NCBI GenBank assembly: GCA_017414505.1
Contig: JAFQLQ010000012.1
Span: forward strand, 35,549 to 99,548
Length of the DNA: 64,000 bases
Direction of reading: 5' to 3'
From: Clostridia bacterium
GTDB lineage: Bacteria; Bacillota; Clostridia; UMGS1840; HGM11507
In this document: positions 21,133-29,101 of the stretch, one piece after another
Position numbering within the stretch: the stretch's first letter is position 1
Layout of the letters: every line of letters begins with the position of its first letter
Notes under the pieces: model-generated
The model's database searches: none
Seen by the model: the letters and a program-made list of their open reading frames with translations, nothing else
Told to the model about the DNA's origin: nothing
Translations under genes and position numbers: made by a program

Positions 21133-22020
21133 TTATCCTTTTACAGCACCTATCATAACGCCCTTTACAAAATATTTCTGTAAGAAGGGGTAAACGCATA
21201 ATATAGGCACTGTTGCGACCACGATTGTTGAGTATTTTACAGTTTCGGAAACACGTTCCATATCTCCTGCACTCAAATCCATTGAAAGAGTCATTTCCTC
21301 TGTTTTGCTTGCCATAAGAATTTCTCTTATAAAGAGCTGAAGCGGGAACAGTTCTCTTTTTCTTAAATAAATCATAGCGTCAAACCATGCATTCCAGTGA
21401 GCAACACCGTAATACAGAATCATAACTGCTATAATCGGCATAGAAAGCGGTAAAACAATTTTAAACAATGTCTGCCAGTCGTTGGCACCGTCTATCTGAG
21501 CCGATTCGGTAAGAGCCGACGGTATAGACTTTAAGTTTGTTCTCATAATGAACAAGTTCCAGGTGTTTATCGCACCGGGCAGAATCATTGCCCATCTTGT
21601 ATTGTAAATTCCCAGATTCTGCACAAGCAGGAAGTTGGGAATAAGTCCACCGTTGAAAAACATTGTAAACAATGCCATAGGAAGCAGTATTTTATTCCAG
21701 TAGAAATTATTTCTCGATAAAACGTAAGCTCCAAGCAATGTAAATATCAGATTTACAACAGTACCGCCAATAACATAAATTAAAGTGTTTAAATATCCTG
21801 TCCATATTTCCTGATTTTCCATAACGGCACTGTATGCCGCAACAGAAAATCCCTTCGGTCTTAATAAAAGACCTGTATGAGTGGCAAGCTCACCCGCATT
21901 TGAAAATGAAGCAAAAAGCACATACAAAAACGGGTAAAGAGAAACAAGACATATAAAAATAAGTATTATGCAATTTATAATGTCGAATAATATACTCCCG
22001 AAGGTTTTTTTCTTAATCAT
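21133..22020 (-). CDS. Carbohydrate ABC transporter permease, LplC/YtcP type
   Basis: This is an inner-membrane permease of a CUT1-type sugar ABC importer, 295 residues with about six transmembrane helices. The binding-protein-dependent transport signature is present (ESAQIDGANDWQTLFKIVLP), the site of contact with the ATPase. The C-terminus KGVMIGAVKG is typical for the LplC/YtcP group, which handles complex oligosaccharides such as polygalacturonan or rhamnogalacturonan products. It follows its partner permease by 16 bases. No ATPase gene is nearby, so a shared MsmX-type ATPase is presumed. Confidence 0.93.
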   Translation of the reverse strand: MIKKKTFGSILFDIINCIILIFICLVSLYPFLYVLFASFSNAGELATHTGLLLRPKGFSVAAYSAVMENQEIWTGYLNTLIYVIGGTVVNLIFTLLGAYVLSRNNFYWNKILLPMALFTMFFNGGLIPNFLLVQNLGIYNTRWAMILPGAINTWNLFIMRTNLKSIPSALTESAQIDGANDWQTLFKIVLPLSMPIIAVMILYYGVAHWNAWFDAMIYLRKRELFPLQLFIREILMASKTEEMTLSMDLSAGDMERVSETVKYSTIVVATVPILCVYPFLQKYFVKGVMIGAVKG

Positions 22021-22036
22021 TTTTATACCTCCCGTT

Positions 22037-22987
22037 CTACCACAAGCTGTTTTCGCTGACAGTTCTGCTGATATAGTTGGTCAGCGTTATAAGAATTATA
22101 TTTATAACCGAATTAAACAGGTTAACCGCTGTACTGTAGCTGTAATTGGATTCAACAATACCTCTTCTGTATACAAAGGACGAAATAACATCTGCGGTTT
22201 CGTATGTATTTGCGTTATACAAAAGAATTATTTTATCCGAACCGACAGTCATCATTTTTCCTACATTAAGAATAAGCATTACTATAATGGTGGGAGCAAT
22301 ACCGGGAAGAGTTACATAAAGTGTCTGTTTGAATCTTCCCGCACCGTCCATTGTTGCCGCTTCGTATAAAAACGGATCAATTCCTGCAAGAGCCGCAAGA
22401 TATATAATTGCGCCCCATCCCATTTCCTGCCATACACCGGAAATTACATAAATCCATCTGAAATACTGAGGCTCCATCAGAAGATTTTTTCGTTCTCCGC
22501 CAAAAAGCTCAACAATATCATTTATTATTCCTTTTTCTCCGGTGAAATTTATTATAAGACCACACACTACAACAAGTGAAATAAAGTGAGGCAGATAGCT
22601 TAAGGTCTGTACTGTACTTTTAAATTTTTTACTTCTTACTTCGTTTAACAGCAATGCAAAAATTATAGGAATCGGGAAACCAATTGCAAGCTGCATAAGA
22701 CTGATAAGCAATGTATTTCTTATTGTTCTTGCTGCGTAGAAGCCTGTAAGGAAATCCTTAAAATGCTTAAGACCAACAAAAGAGCTTTCAAAAAATCCGC
22801 CGGCAATGTTATAATCAAAAAATGCAATACTTATTCCGCACATGGGAATATAACGGAAAATAAGATAATACAGAAATACGGGAATTGCCATCTGAATTAC
22901 ATATTTATTTCGCTTATAATCTTTTCTTATATCGTCAGCTATTGTTCTTTTTTTTGCAATAGAATTCGTTTCAGCTTTTTTAAACAT
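22037..22987 (-). CDS. Carbohydrate ABC transporter permease, LplB/YteP type
   Basis: This is the partner permease of the importer, 316 residues from the preferred ATG at 22987. An upstream ATG at 23002 exists, but GGGAGGG lies between them, which favours the second start. The N-terminus is cytoplasmic and basic (residues 1-30), followed by six transmembrane helices. The EAA loop is visible as YEAATMDGAGRFKQTLYVTLPG. The LplB family pairs with LplC permeases and a large lipoprotein binding protein, and that order is exactly conserved here. The gene ends with TAG. Confidence 0.93.
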   Translation of the reverse strand: MFKKAETNSIAKKRTIADDIRKDYKRNKYVIQMAIPVFLYYLIFRYIPMCGISIAFFDYNIAGGFFESSFVGLKHFKDFLTGFYAARTIRNTLLISLMQLAIGFPIPIIFALLLNEVRSKKFKSTVQTLSYLPHFISLVVVCGLIINFTGEKGIINDIVELFGGERKNLLMEPQYFRWIYVISGVWQEMGWGAIIYLAALAGIDPFLYEAATMDGAGRFKQTLYVTLPGIAPTIIVMLILNVGKMMTVGSDKIILLYNANTYETADVISSFVYRRGIVESNYSYSTAVNLFNSVINIILITLTNYISRTVSENSLW

Positions 22988-23001
22988 AGCTGTCCCTCCC
23001 A

Positions 23002-24648
23002 TTATTTAAAAAATTCGCTGCTTAATTCAAGCTCAATTGATTTGGAAAGTTCCGGATAACGTTCAATATATCTGTCGTGAGCCGCCTGATATACTTCTAT
23101 ACAACGCTCTATTCCAAGTGATTTAAGCTGGCTTATGTATTTATCAAAATCAGCTTCAACATCACTCTTGCCGGTTATCCATTTTGAATACATTTCATCG
23201 GTATATGTTTTAATTTCGTTTTCCATAGTAGCAATTTCAGCGGTTTCTTCAGGACTTAATTTACCCTGAATAACAGGAGCTTTTTTAGATGCTTCGTCAA
23301 CAGTTTTGCTCCATACTTTCAAAGCTTCCTGCTGCTGAGGACGGCTGTAGAACTGTTCACCGTATCTTGTATCCTGCATAAATGTTCCCCATGTAAATGA
23401 ACGTGCAAATTCGCTTCCTGCTTTTGCCATTGATTTTCCGTCAGGATTTTTTGTTACATATTCGGTAAATTTGGGATATCCGTCTACCATTTCGTAGCTT
23501 TCTCCCTCAACTCCGAAGTTCATTAGCATATGTCCTTCCTGAGAGTATGCATAGTCAAGAAATGCCATTGCATATTCAGGATACTGAGAGCCTGTTGTTA
23601 TACTTGAACCTGATCCGGAAATAACGGTGTTATCACGCTGAATTATGTAAGCAACATCACCTTTATTCATAACAGGATAAGGAGCTGCAACAAGGTCTTT
23701 TCCGTCGTTTGTTTTTTCAAATTCTGTCAGATATCCGCCAATACCGCCGCCAAGAGATGCAACAAATGCACCGGCACCGGAATTAATAACCTTGGAATCC
23801 AAAGCCTTACTGTCATTGTTTATGGTAATTTCGCTGTCAAGCAAGCCTTCAGAATACCATTTTGCCATTGTTTTGATATAATCCTTATATCTTTCGTCAT
23901 ACTGACCGTATTTTACTTTTCCGTCTTCTACAAAATAACCGAAATTAATTCCGAAAGCACCTATAAAGCATTCTTTCTGGAACATAGAGCTTGTAGAAGC
24001 AAAAGGATATTCTATTCCGTTGTTTTTAAATTCGGTAAGCATATTGTACCAGTCGTCCATTGTTTCGGGAACAGCAATACCAAATTTATCAAGATAATCC
24101 TTACGTATTACAAGTCCACGGTTTGTTTTAACATTACCGCCGCCTCTTATGAAAGGAATTTCATAGATTTTTCCGTCATCAGAGGAAGATGCCATTCTTA
24201 ATTCGGGATGAGTATCGTAAATACCTTTCAGATTCGGAGCGTATTTATCAATAAGCTCATTTAAATCATAAATAACGCCATCCTTGAAGCCCTTAGCATA
24301 ACCGCCCTGATAAGATGCTCCGAAACGTTCTATGATATCGGGGTATTCTTTTGAAGCAATCATAATATTAAATTGCTCGGCAACCTGACCGGCTGTGGGA
24401 TGAATAAATTCTGTTTTTATGCCGGTGTTTTTAGTCATTTCCTTGTAGCAACCCATTTCGCTGTAATTTGCAACAGCGTTGTTAACATTTGCTGTCCAGA
24501 TTTTAAGTGTAATATCCTCTGTTACAGGAAATTCAACCTTGTCTACACTAAATTCCTGTTTTGCGGAATTTTTTTTGCCTCCGCAGCCCGAAAGCAGTAA
24601 TGCGAATGCTGTGACAACACACATTGTACTAAAAATTTTCTTTTTCAT
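23002..24648 (-). CDS. Extracellular sugar-binding lipoprotein of ABC importer
   Basis: This is the solute-binding component (family 1, LplA/YtcQ-like, 548 residues) of the first importer. The signal peptide ends in the lipobox LLSGC with the lipidated Cys at residue 22, so the protein is anchored on the outer face of the membrane. The large size and the LplB/LplC partners suggest binding of long oligosaccharides. It is the first gene of the operon that runs to 11072 and diverges from an AraC-type regulator. It is paralogous to the lipoprotein at 59609-61159. Confidence 0.92.
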   Translation of the reverse strand: MKKKIFSTMCVVTAFALLLSGCGGKKNSAKQEFSVDKVEFPVTEDITLKIWTANVNNAVANYSEMGCYKEMTKNTGIKTEFIHPTAGQVAEQFNIMIASKEYPDIIERFGASYQGGYAKGFKDGVIYDLNELIDKYAPNLKGIYDTHPELRMASSSDDGKIYEIPFIRGGGNVKTNRGLVIRKDYLDKFGIAVPETMDDWYNMLTEFKNNGIEYPFASTSSMFQKECFIGAFGINFGYFVEDGKVKYGQYDERYKDYIKTMAKWYSEGLLDSEITINNDSKALDSKVINSGAGAFVASLGGGIGGYLTEFEKTNDGKDLVAAPYPVMNKGDVAYIIQRDNTVISGSGSSITTGSQYPEYAMAFLDYAYSQEGHMLMNFGVEGESYEMVDGYPKFTEYVTKNPDGKSMAKAGSEFARSFTWGTFMQDTRYGEQFYSRPQQQEALKVWSKTVDEASKKAPVIQGKLSPEETAEIATMENEIKTYTDEMYSKWITGKSDVEADFDKYISQLKSLGIERCIEVYQAAHDRYIERYPELSKSIELELSSEFFK

Positions 24649-24676
24649 ATTTTTCCTCTCCTTTTTAAATATTTTC

Positions 24677-24705
24677 TTTACAAAAGTTTAAAATAATGTT
24701 ATACT
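24677..24705 (+). promoter_or_regulatory. Sigma-A-type promoter of the AraC gene
   Basis: TTTACA (24677-24682) and TATACT (24700-24705) are spaced by 17 bases on the plus strand. The opposite strand must carry the promoter of the importer operon; a weak candidate is TTGCCG with TAACAT at 16 bases, overlapping the same region. Confidence 0.65.
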
Positions 24706-24709
24706 TATC

Positions 24710-24723
24710 TTGCCAACCGGCAA
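24710..24723. promoter_or_regulatory. Small palindrome in the divergent promoter region
   Basis: TTGCC and GGCAA arms with a 4-base spacer lie just after the regulator promoter and overlap the candidate -35 region of the divergent operon. The position suits an operator for the AraC-type protein or another regulator. This is inference from position and symmetry only. Confidence 0.3.
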
Positions 24724-24753
24724 AATTCAGCCAAGAAAGTTAGTGATAATATC

Positions 24754-25575
24754 ATGCATGAACTGCAAAACACTTTTTTCCCGCTTCCTTCTCAGGCTCT
24801 GCCCTTTTTTATTCATATATCAGGAATAACCTACAAGGATAAGCCTTCATTTGTTTCCAGAAACTGTTCTAAATTCTACACCTTTGAGTATATTATCGAC
24901 GGTTCCGGAATAGTGGAAGAAAACGGTCAGATTTCTGCGGTTTCCAAGGGCGATATGTATATTCTTCACAAGGGTTCACAGCAGAAATATTATTCTGATG
25001 AAAACGATCCCTGGGAAAAAATCTGGTTCAATGTTGACGGTACAATCATTCAGCCTCTGCTAAAAAGCTATAACTTAAGCCAGACAATTGTAATAAAGGA
25101 TATTGATATTTATCCGCTTTTCAAAGAATTTTTTGATATAACATCTCAGAAATCCACCAAGAGTTACAGCAAAATTTTTGATGAAACGGCTGCTGTGTTT
25201 CTGAAAATTATTCAGAAAGCCTCAAACTATATTCAAAAAGCTTCCATTGTTAACCCCGAAGCTGCAAAGCTTAAAAAATATATTGATGCACATTATAACG
25301 AAAAGATAACTATTGAGGATTTATCAAAAATAATTTTTCGTTCGCCTGCACAGGTTAACCGAATTTTCAAATCAGAATACGGAATAACACCGTATAATTA
25401 TATGTTAGACCGTAAAATTGAAACTGCAAAATATCTCCTTGAAACAACAGGCAGAAGTATCAGCACCATTGCATTTCAGTTAAACTTTACAGATGAGCAT
25501 TATTTCAGCACTTACTTTAAGAAACGTGTAGGCACATCTCCTAAAGACTACCGCAAAAATAATCCTAATCTTTAA
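24754..25575 (+). CDS. AraC-family transcriptional regulator with cupin sensor domain
   Basis: This is a 273-residue cytoplasmic regulator. The N-terminal ~150 residues form an AraC-type cupin that would bind a sugar effector. The C-terminal ~100 residues carry two helix-turn-helix motifs (ITIEDLSKIIFRSPAQVNRIFK and the second with FTDEHYFSTYFKKRVGTSPKDYR). It is transcribed away from the first importer operon and is probably its activator. The ribosome site before the ATG is weak. The last 11 bases overlap the end of the convergent DUF4838-like gene and no terminator is evident between them. Confidence 0.92.
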   Translation: MHELQNTFFPLPSQALPFFIHISGITYKDKPSFVSRNCSKFYTFEYIIDGSGIVEENGQISAVSKGDMYILHKGSQQKYYSDENDPWEKIWFNVDGTIIQPLLKSYNLSQTIVIKDIDIYPLFKEFFDITSQKSTKSYSKIFDETAAVFLKIIQKASNYIQKASIVNPEAAKLKKYIDAHYNEKITIEDLSKIIFRSPAQVNRIFKSEYGITPYNYMLDRKIETAKYLLETTGRSISTIAFQLNFTDEHYFSTYFKKRVGTSPKDYRKNNPNL

Positions 25576-26521
25576 TTTTTATATTGGCGTACTGTCTTAC
25601 CGGCGGTTCGCCATACATTTTTACATAGTCCATATCAAAATATCCTGCAAAGGTTGTTATTTTTTCAAATCCTCTTGAATTATAAAATTCAATATCCGCC
25701 TTTGCAATTTCTTCATTAAAAATAAACTTTTTAGCAGGCTTTTTAAAATCTGAATAGAAAGAATTATCAATCCAGTATTCCAGCGCAGTTGAATCTTTTG
25801 TTCCGAAAAATTCAAGAAGTTTATCCATTTTTTCAATATGCATTTTATTCACTTCGTTATCCGGAGCGTTGATAGGAGCCGAATAATCTCTGTCCATAGG
25901 AGCAAATTCAAGAAAAATTCCGTCCTCCGGTTCAACTTTTTTCGGAACTTCAAGAGTATCCTTATACGCAAGATAGCAAAGCTTGGCATCGGGATTGAAT
26001 TTTTTTATTCCCTTAAGCATTGTATTTGCAATAATCAGCGCCTGATCAGACGAGCTTAAGCCGGAGCATTTATCACAAAAACATTTTTTGTTTTCGCAGT
26101 CATCCTGCCACATATAATATTTACCATTGGTAGGCACCAGCTTTGAAGCAAGCTCATAGGCTCTTTCTTCAACAACTTCAAGGGCTTCCCCGCAGGAAAC
26201 ACACATATTGTAGTCATTGGCTTTTTTTCCGTTTTCGTCTGTTCTTTGCCAGTTTTCGTTTATACTTTGGCTTTCTCTTTTAAGCATCCAGGATAATGCA
26301 TGATATTCATATTCAACATCATAGCCCTTTTCTTTCAGCTTGTTAAGAAAGCTTTTGCCTTCTTCCGTTTCTATAAAATGTAAAGTTTCATTAAGAGAGG
26401 AAACAGCGTGTCCGCCGCCTCTCGGATGAATGCCAACCAGATTTACGGATGTATCTTCAATCCAGCTATGCCATTTATCATGAATTTCGTTGTTCAAAAT
26501 TATTAATCCGTATTTTTTCAT
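25565..26521 (-). CDS. DUF4838-like protein
   Basis: This 318-residue protein has no signal peptide and should be cytoplasmic. It resembles the C-terminal region of DUF4838 proteins, which occur in polysaccharide-utilisation loci often beside alpha-glucuronidase-like or other TIM-barrel folds. The visible signature is a Cys-rich loop (DDCENKKCFCDKC) followed by a Ser/Asp-rich segment and a predicted barrel-like alternation. DUF4838 has no firmly assigned activity. It is the last gene of the second large cluster, beginning 15 bases after the stop of the SLH-type gene upstream, and its 3' end overlaps the AraC gene by 11 bases. A role in intracellular oligosaccharide processing is inferred from context only. 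Confidence 0.6.
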   Translation of the reverse strand: MKKYGLIILNNEIHDKWHSWIEDTSVNLVGIHPRGGGHAVSSLNETLHFIETEEGKSFLNKLKEKGYDVEYEYHALSWMLKRESQSINENWQRTDENGKKANDYNMCVSCGEALEVVEERAYELASKLVPTNGKYYMWQDDCENKKCFCDKCSGLSSSDQALIIANTMLKGIKKFNPDAKLCYLAYKDTLEVPKKVEPEDGIFLEFAPMDRDYSAPINAPDNEVNKMHIEKMDKLLEFFGTKDSTALEYWIDNSFYSDFKKPAKKFIFNEEIAKADIEFYNSRGFEKITTFAGYFDMDYVKMYGEPPVRQYANIKIKD

Positions 26522-26536
26522 AATATTCTCCTGTTA

Positions 26537-29080
26537 TTAATATAAGTACACACACGAAGGAACGTTGCCCGAAGAAAAAATAAATACCTTTGACGGATTT
26601 TCAGGAAAATGTTCTTCATCTTTTATAACAAAACTTTCGCTGCTTCCCGTATAAATATTTTTTCTGCCATCTGTTTCAGAAAAAGCTACAATTCCCGAAT
26701 CGCCAATATCATAATATTCATAACTGTTTGTATTTTTGTAATATACCTCAATTATGTTATCCTGCATTCTTGTTACAACTCCTGCGCATATTTTATAGGT
26801 TGTAGAAGGTTTATATGGATTTGCAGAATACATGTATTTATCCTCTGATCGGTCATATAAAAGCTGTATATTTCCTATTTCGTTAAGTACGTTTGTTCCT
26901 AATCTTATAATATCTCCCTTTTCGAGAACAGTGAGAGGTATAGCTGTATTATTTACAGTTACATTTGTACGGCTTAAATCTGTTCCGGATTTTCCGAAAT
27001 AAGATGTCGGCACTCCATTTTTATATACATATATTTCATCTACCGTTTCACCTGCAGAATTTATTGACTTTACTACCTTATCAAACATCATCGGAGTTGA
27101 GCTATAATCATAAGAGCTGCTTGTACTCTTTTTATAAACAATATAGTTTGAAGTAAGAGCATTTTTATCCGTACTGTAAAAGTTCAGATTGCTGTATGTG
27201 TAGGTATTAAGGAAAATTCCCAGATTTTCAATACTGTAATAATCACTGCTCAGAACATCCTGTGAATCATCCTCCGGCACAACAAACACCTTTGTATTCT
27301 GCGAACATATTACAGAGTTGTCGAATGATCTTGGTGCTGTTCGGTATGTTCCCGAGGTGGTAAGACTGAATTTATAAAGTCCGTCCTCAGGCGATGATGC
27401 TGCCGGCTCAATCTCACATAGTAAACCGTTTTTATTAAGCTTGTATGATACAAGACACGGCATTTTTAAATTTGAGAAAAATTGCTTGCAATCAACCGCA
27501 TTTCCGTCTGACTTGAACTTTTCTTCTTCAATGTCTATATTTTCCACTTTGGAATTAAGGGTAAAAATCTTAACTGCCGGATTATCAAGAGTATTTTTTC
27601 CGGATTTAAATGCAATAAGATATCCGATTTGTGCATCGTATTGTCCTTTTTCCGCCATATATGCAACATTTCCGAAAATATCAAGATAAAAATCGGTTGT
27701 AATATCAAGATAATTCGCAGTATTAGCAAAAATACTGAAAAATTCCTCTGTTAATCCGTATGTAACACCGCTGATGTTTAAAGAGCTTTCTTCATATCCG
27801 TTCAGATTAACCTCTGTTATTTTACCGAACACGGTTTCAGACGATTTAAAAATTGTAACCGCAAGTCCGTCGCGACTTTCAAGAACGCTAAGTACATCCT
27901 TGTTACTTAACTCCTCAAGAGTAATTTTTTCTTTGTTTTCATTATAAATATTCAGACTTTCAGCCTTTTTATAATCTATAATCGGATGGCTTTTATTATC
28001 TGTAAATATTTTTCCTTCAATTTCAGCAACATTATTTAAAACTGCAGTATAATAATTTTCTATAACAATAACAGAGTATTTTCCGTCATTGCCCTTAAGC
28101 ATAATTTTACCTGTTTTGCTCAGATTTCCGATACTGTTTACAGGTCTGCCGTTATATATAATATACGGTGCTTTTTCTGTAGTTATTTTTCTTATATCAG
28201 CATCGTTTATACTGTAAGTTATCACATTACCGTCTATTGAAATTATGTCTTTTAAAAGAATCTCTTTTGTTTGAAAATCAGCTTTTCCCTTGAAATAAAC
28301 AAGGTCGTAATTTCCTGTTTCAAGGTTTTCCTTATAGTAAATTTTAACGCTCTGCCCTATGTATTCCTGAAGCTTTAACTGCCATTCGGGGGAAATTTCA
28401 AAAACAAAATTTCCTATCTTGGCCTTTCCTTCATATACTGAATGTGAATCCGAAAGGGCAAAATTTCCTACCGAATATAATATCCCGTTGTATGTTTCAA
28501 TTTTAAGTAAAGAATTCATTACGGTTTTATCTTCGGAAATTTCATAATTCACATCTTCGCCCCAGTTTTTCTGTTCCATAACAGTTATGTCAAGAGCATT
28601 GCATATAATGTCATAAATTCTTTCATTATTATTTCCGGAAACTCCCTTAAAAAGACCAATGTGTGTTGCTGTATTTATGTAGCCTTCAGGGTACCCCGAA
28701 GAAGCCGCCGCGCTTTCGTATCCAAGCAAACGAATAAGCATTGTTACGGCATCAATTTCAGAAATTTGCTCATCAGGCATAAGCTCATTTGAGCCGTTAC
28801 CTTTAATTATTCCGTATGCATGCAGCTTTCTTACAGCATTTAACCCCTCTTTATCGTCCGAAAGATTATCAGTATCCTCAAAGCCTACCTCGTTCTCCGT
28901 ACCGATATCCGGCAATACAGAAGAAATTATTTTCATAAATTCTATTCTTTTCATAGGCTCGGAAACACTGTGTTCCCCTGTAATACCAAACGCATCAAGC
29001 ATATCGGTATCCGCAGTTACAGAAAAAGAGCTGACAATCAGAAAAAAGACAGTAAGTAACAAAATTATTCTATTTTTCAT
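26537..29080 (-). CDS. Surface protein with N-terminal SLH-like repeats, copy A
   Basis: This 847-residue exported protein has a signal peptide (residues 1-23, ending VTA), then two or three degenerate SLH-like repeats (about 30-190; IIKGNGSNELMPDEQISEIDAV is the clearest). About 640 residues of beta-rich sequence follow with no recognised domain. SLH repeats attach proteins to secondary cell-wall polymer. It is paralogous along its length to 46189-48774: the second repeat, the GYP.GY motif and the C-terminal pattern all match. In both cases the gene directly follows a protein with a glycine-rich linker and SLH domains. The pair may form a surface complex. No catalytic residues were recognised. 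Confidence 0.7.
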   Translation of the reverse strand: MKNRIILLLTVFFLIVSSFSVTADTDMLDAFGITGEHSVSEPMKRIEFMKIISSVLPDIGTENEVGFEDTDNLSDDKEGLNAVRKLHAYGIIKGNGSNELMPDEQISEIDAVTMLIRLLGYESAAASSGYPEGYINTATHIGLFKGVSGNNNERIYDIICNALDITVMEQKNWGEDVNYEISEDKTVMNSLLKIETYNGILYSVGNFALSDSHSVYEGKAKIGNFVFEISPEWQLKLQEYIGQSVKIYYKENLETGNYDLVYFKGKADFQTKEILLKDIISIDGNVITYSINDADIRKITTEKAPYIIYNGRPVNSIGNLSKTGKIMLKGNDGKYSVIVIENYYTAVLNNVAEIEGKIFTDNKSHPIIDYKKAESLNIYNENKEKITLEELSNKDVLSVLESRDGLAVTIFKSSETVFGKITEVNLNGYEESSLNISGVTYGLTEEFFSIFANTANYLDITTDFYLDIFGNVAYMAEKGQYDAQIGYLIAFKSGKNTLDNPAVKIFTLNSKVENIDIEEEKFKSDGNAVDCKQFFSNLKMPCLVSYKLNKNGLLCEIEPAASSPEDGLYKFSLTTSGTYRTAPRSFDNSVICSQNTKVFVVPEDDSQDVLSSDYYSIENLGIFLNTYTYSNLNFYSTDKNALTSNYIVYKKSTSSSYDYSSTPMMFDKVVKSINSAGETVDEIYVYKNGVPTSYFGKSGTDLSRTNVTVNNTAIPLTVLEKGDIIRLGTNVLNEIGNIQLLYDRSEDKYMYSANPYKPSTTYKICAGVVTRMQDNIIEVYYKNTNSYEYYDIGDSGIVAFSETDGRKNIYTGSSESFVIKDEEHFPENPSKVFIFSSGNVPSCVYLY

Positions 29081-29101
29081 ATAAATTCTCCTTTCTGTTT
29101 A

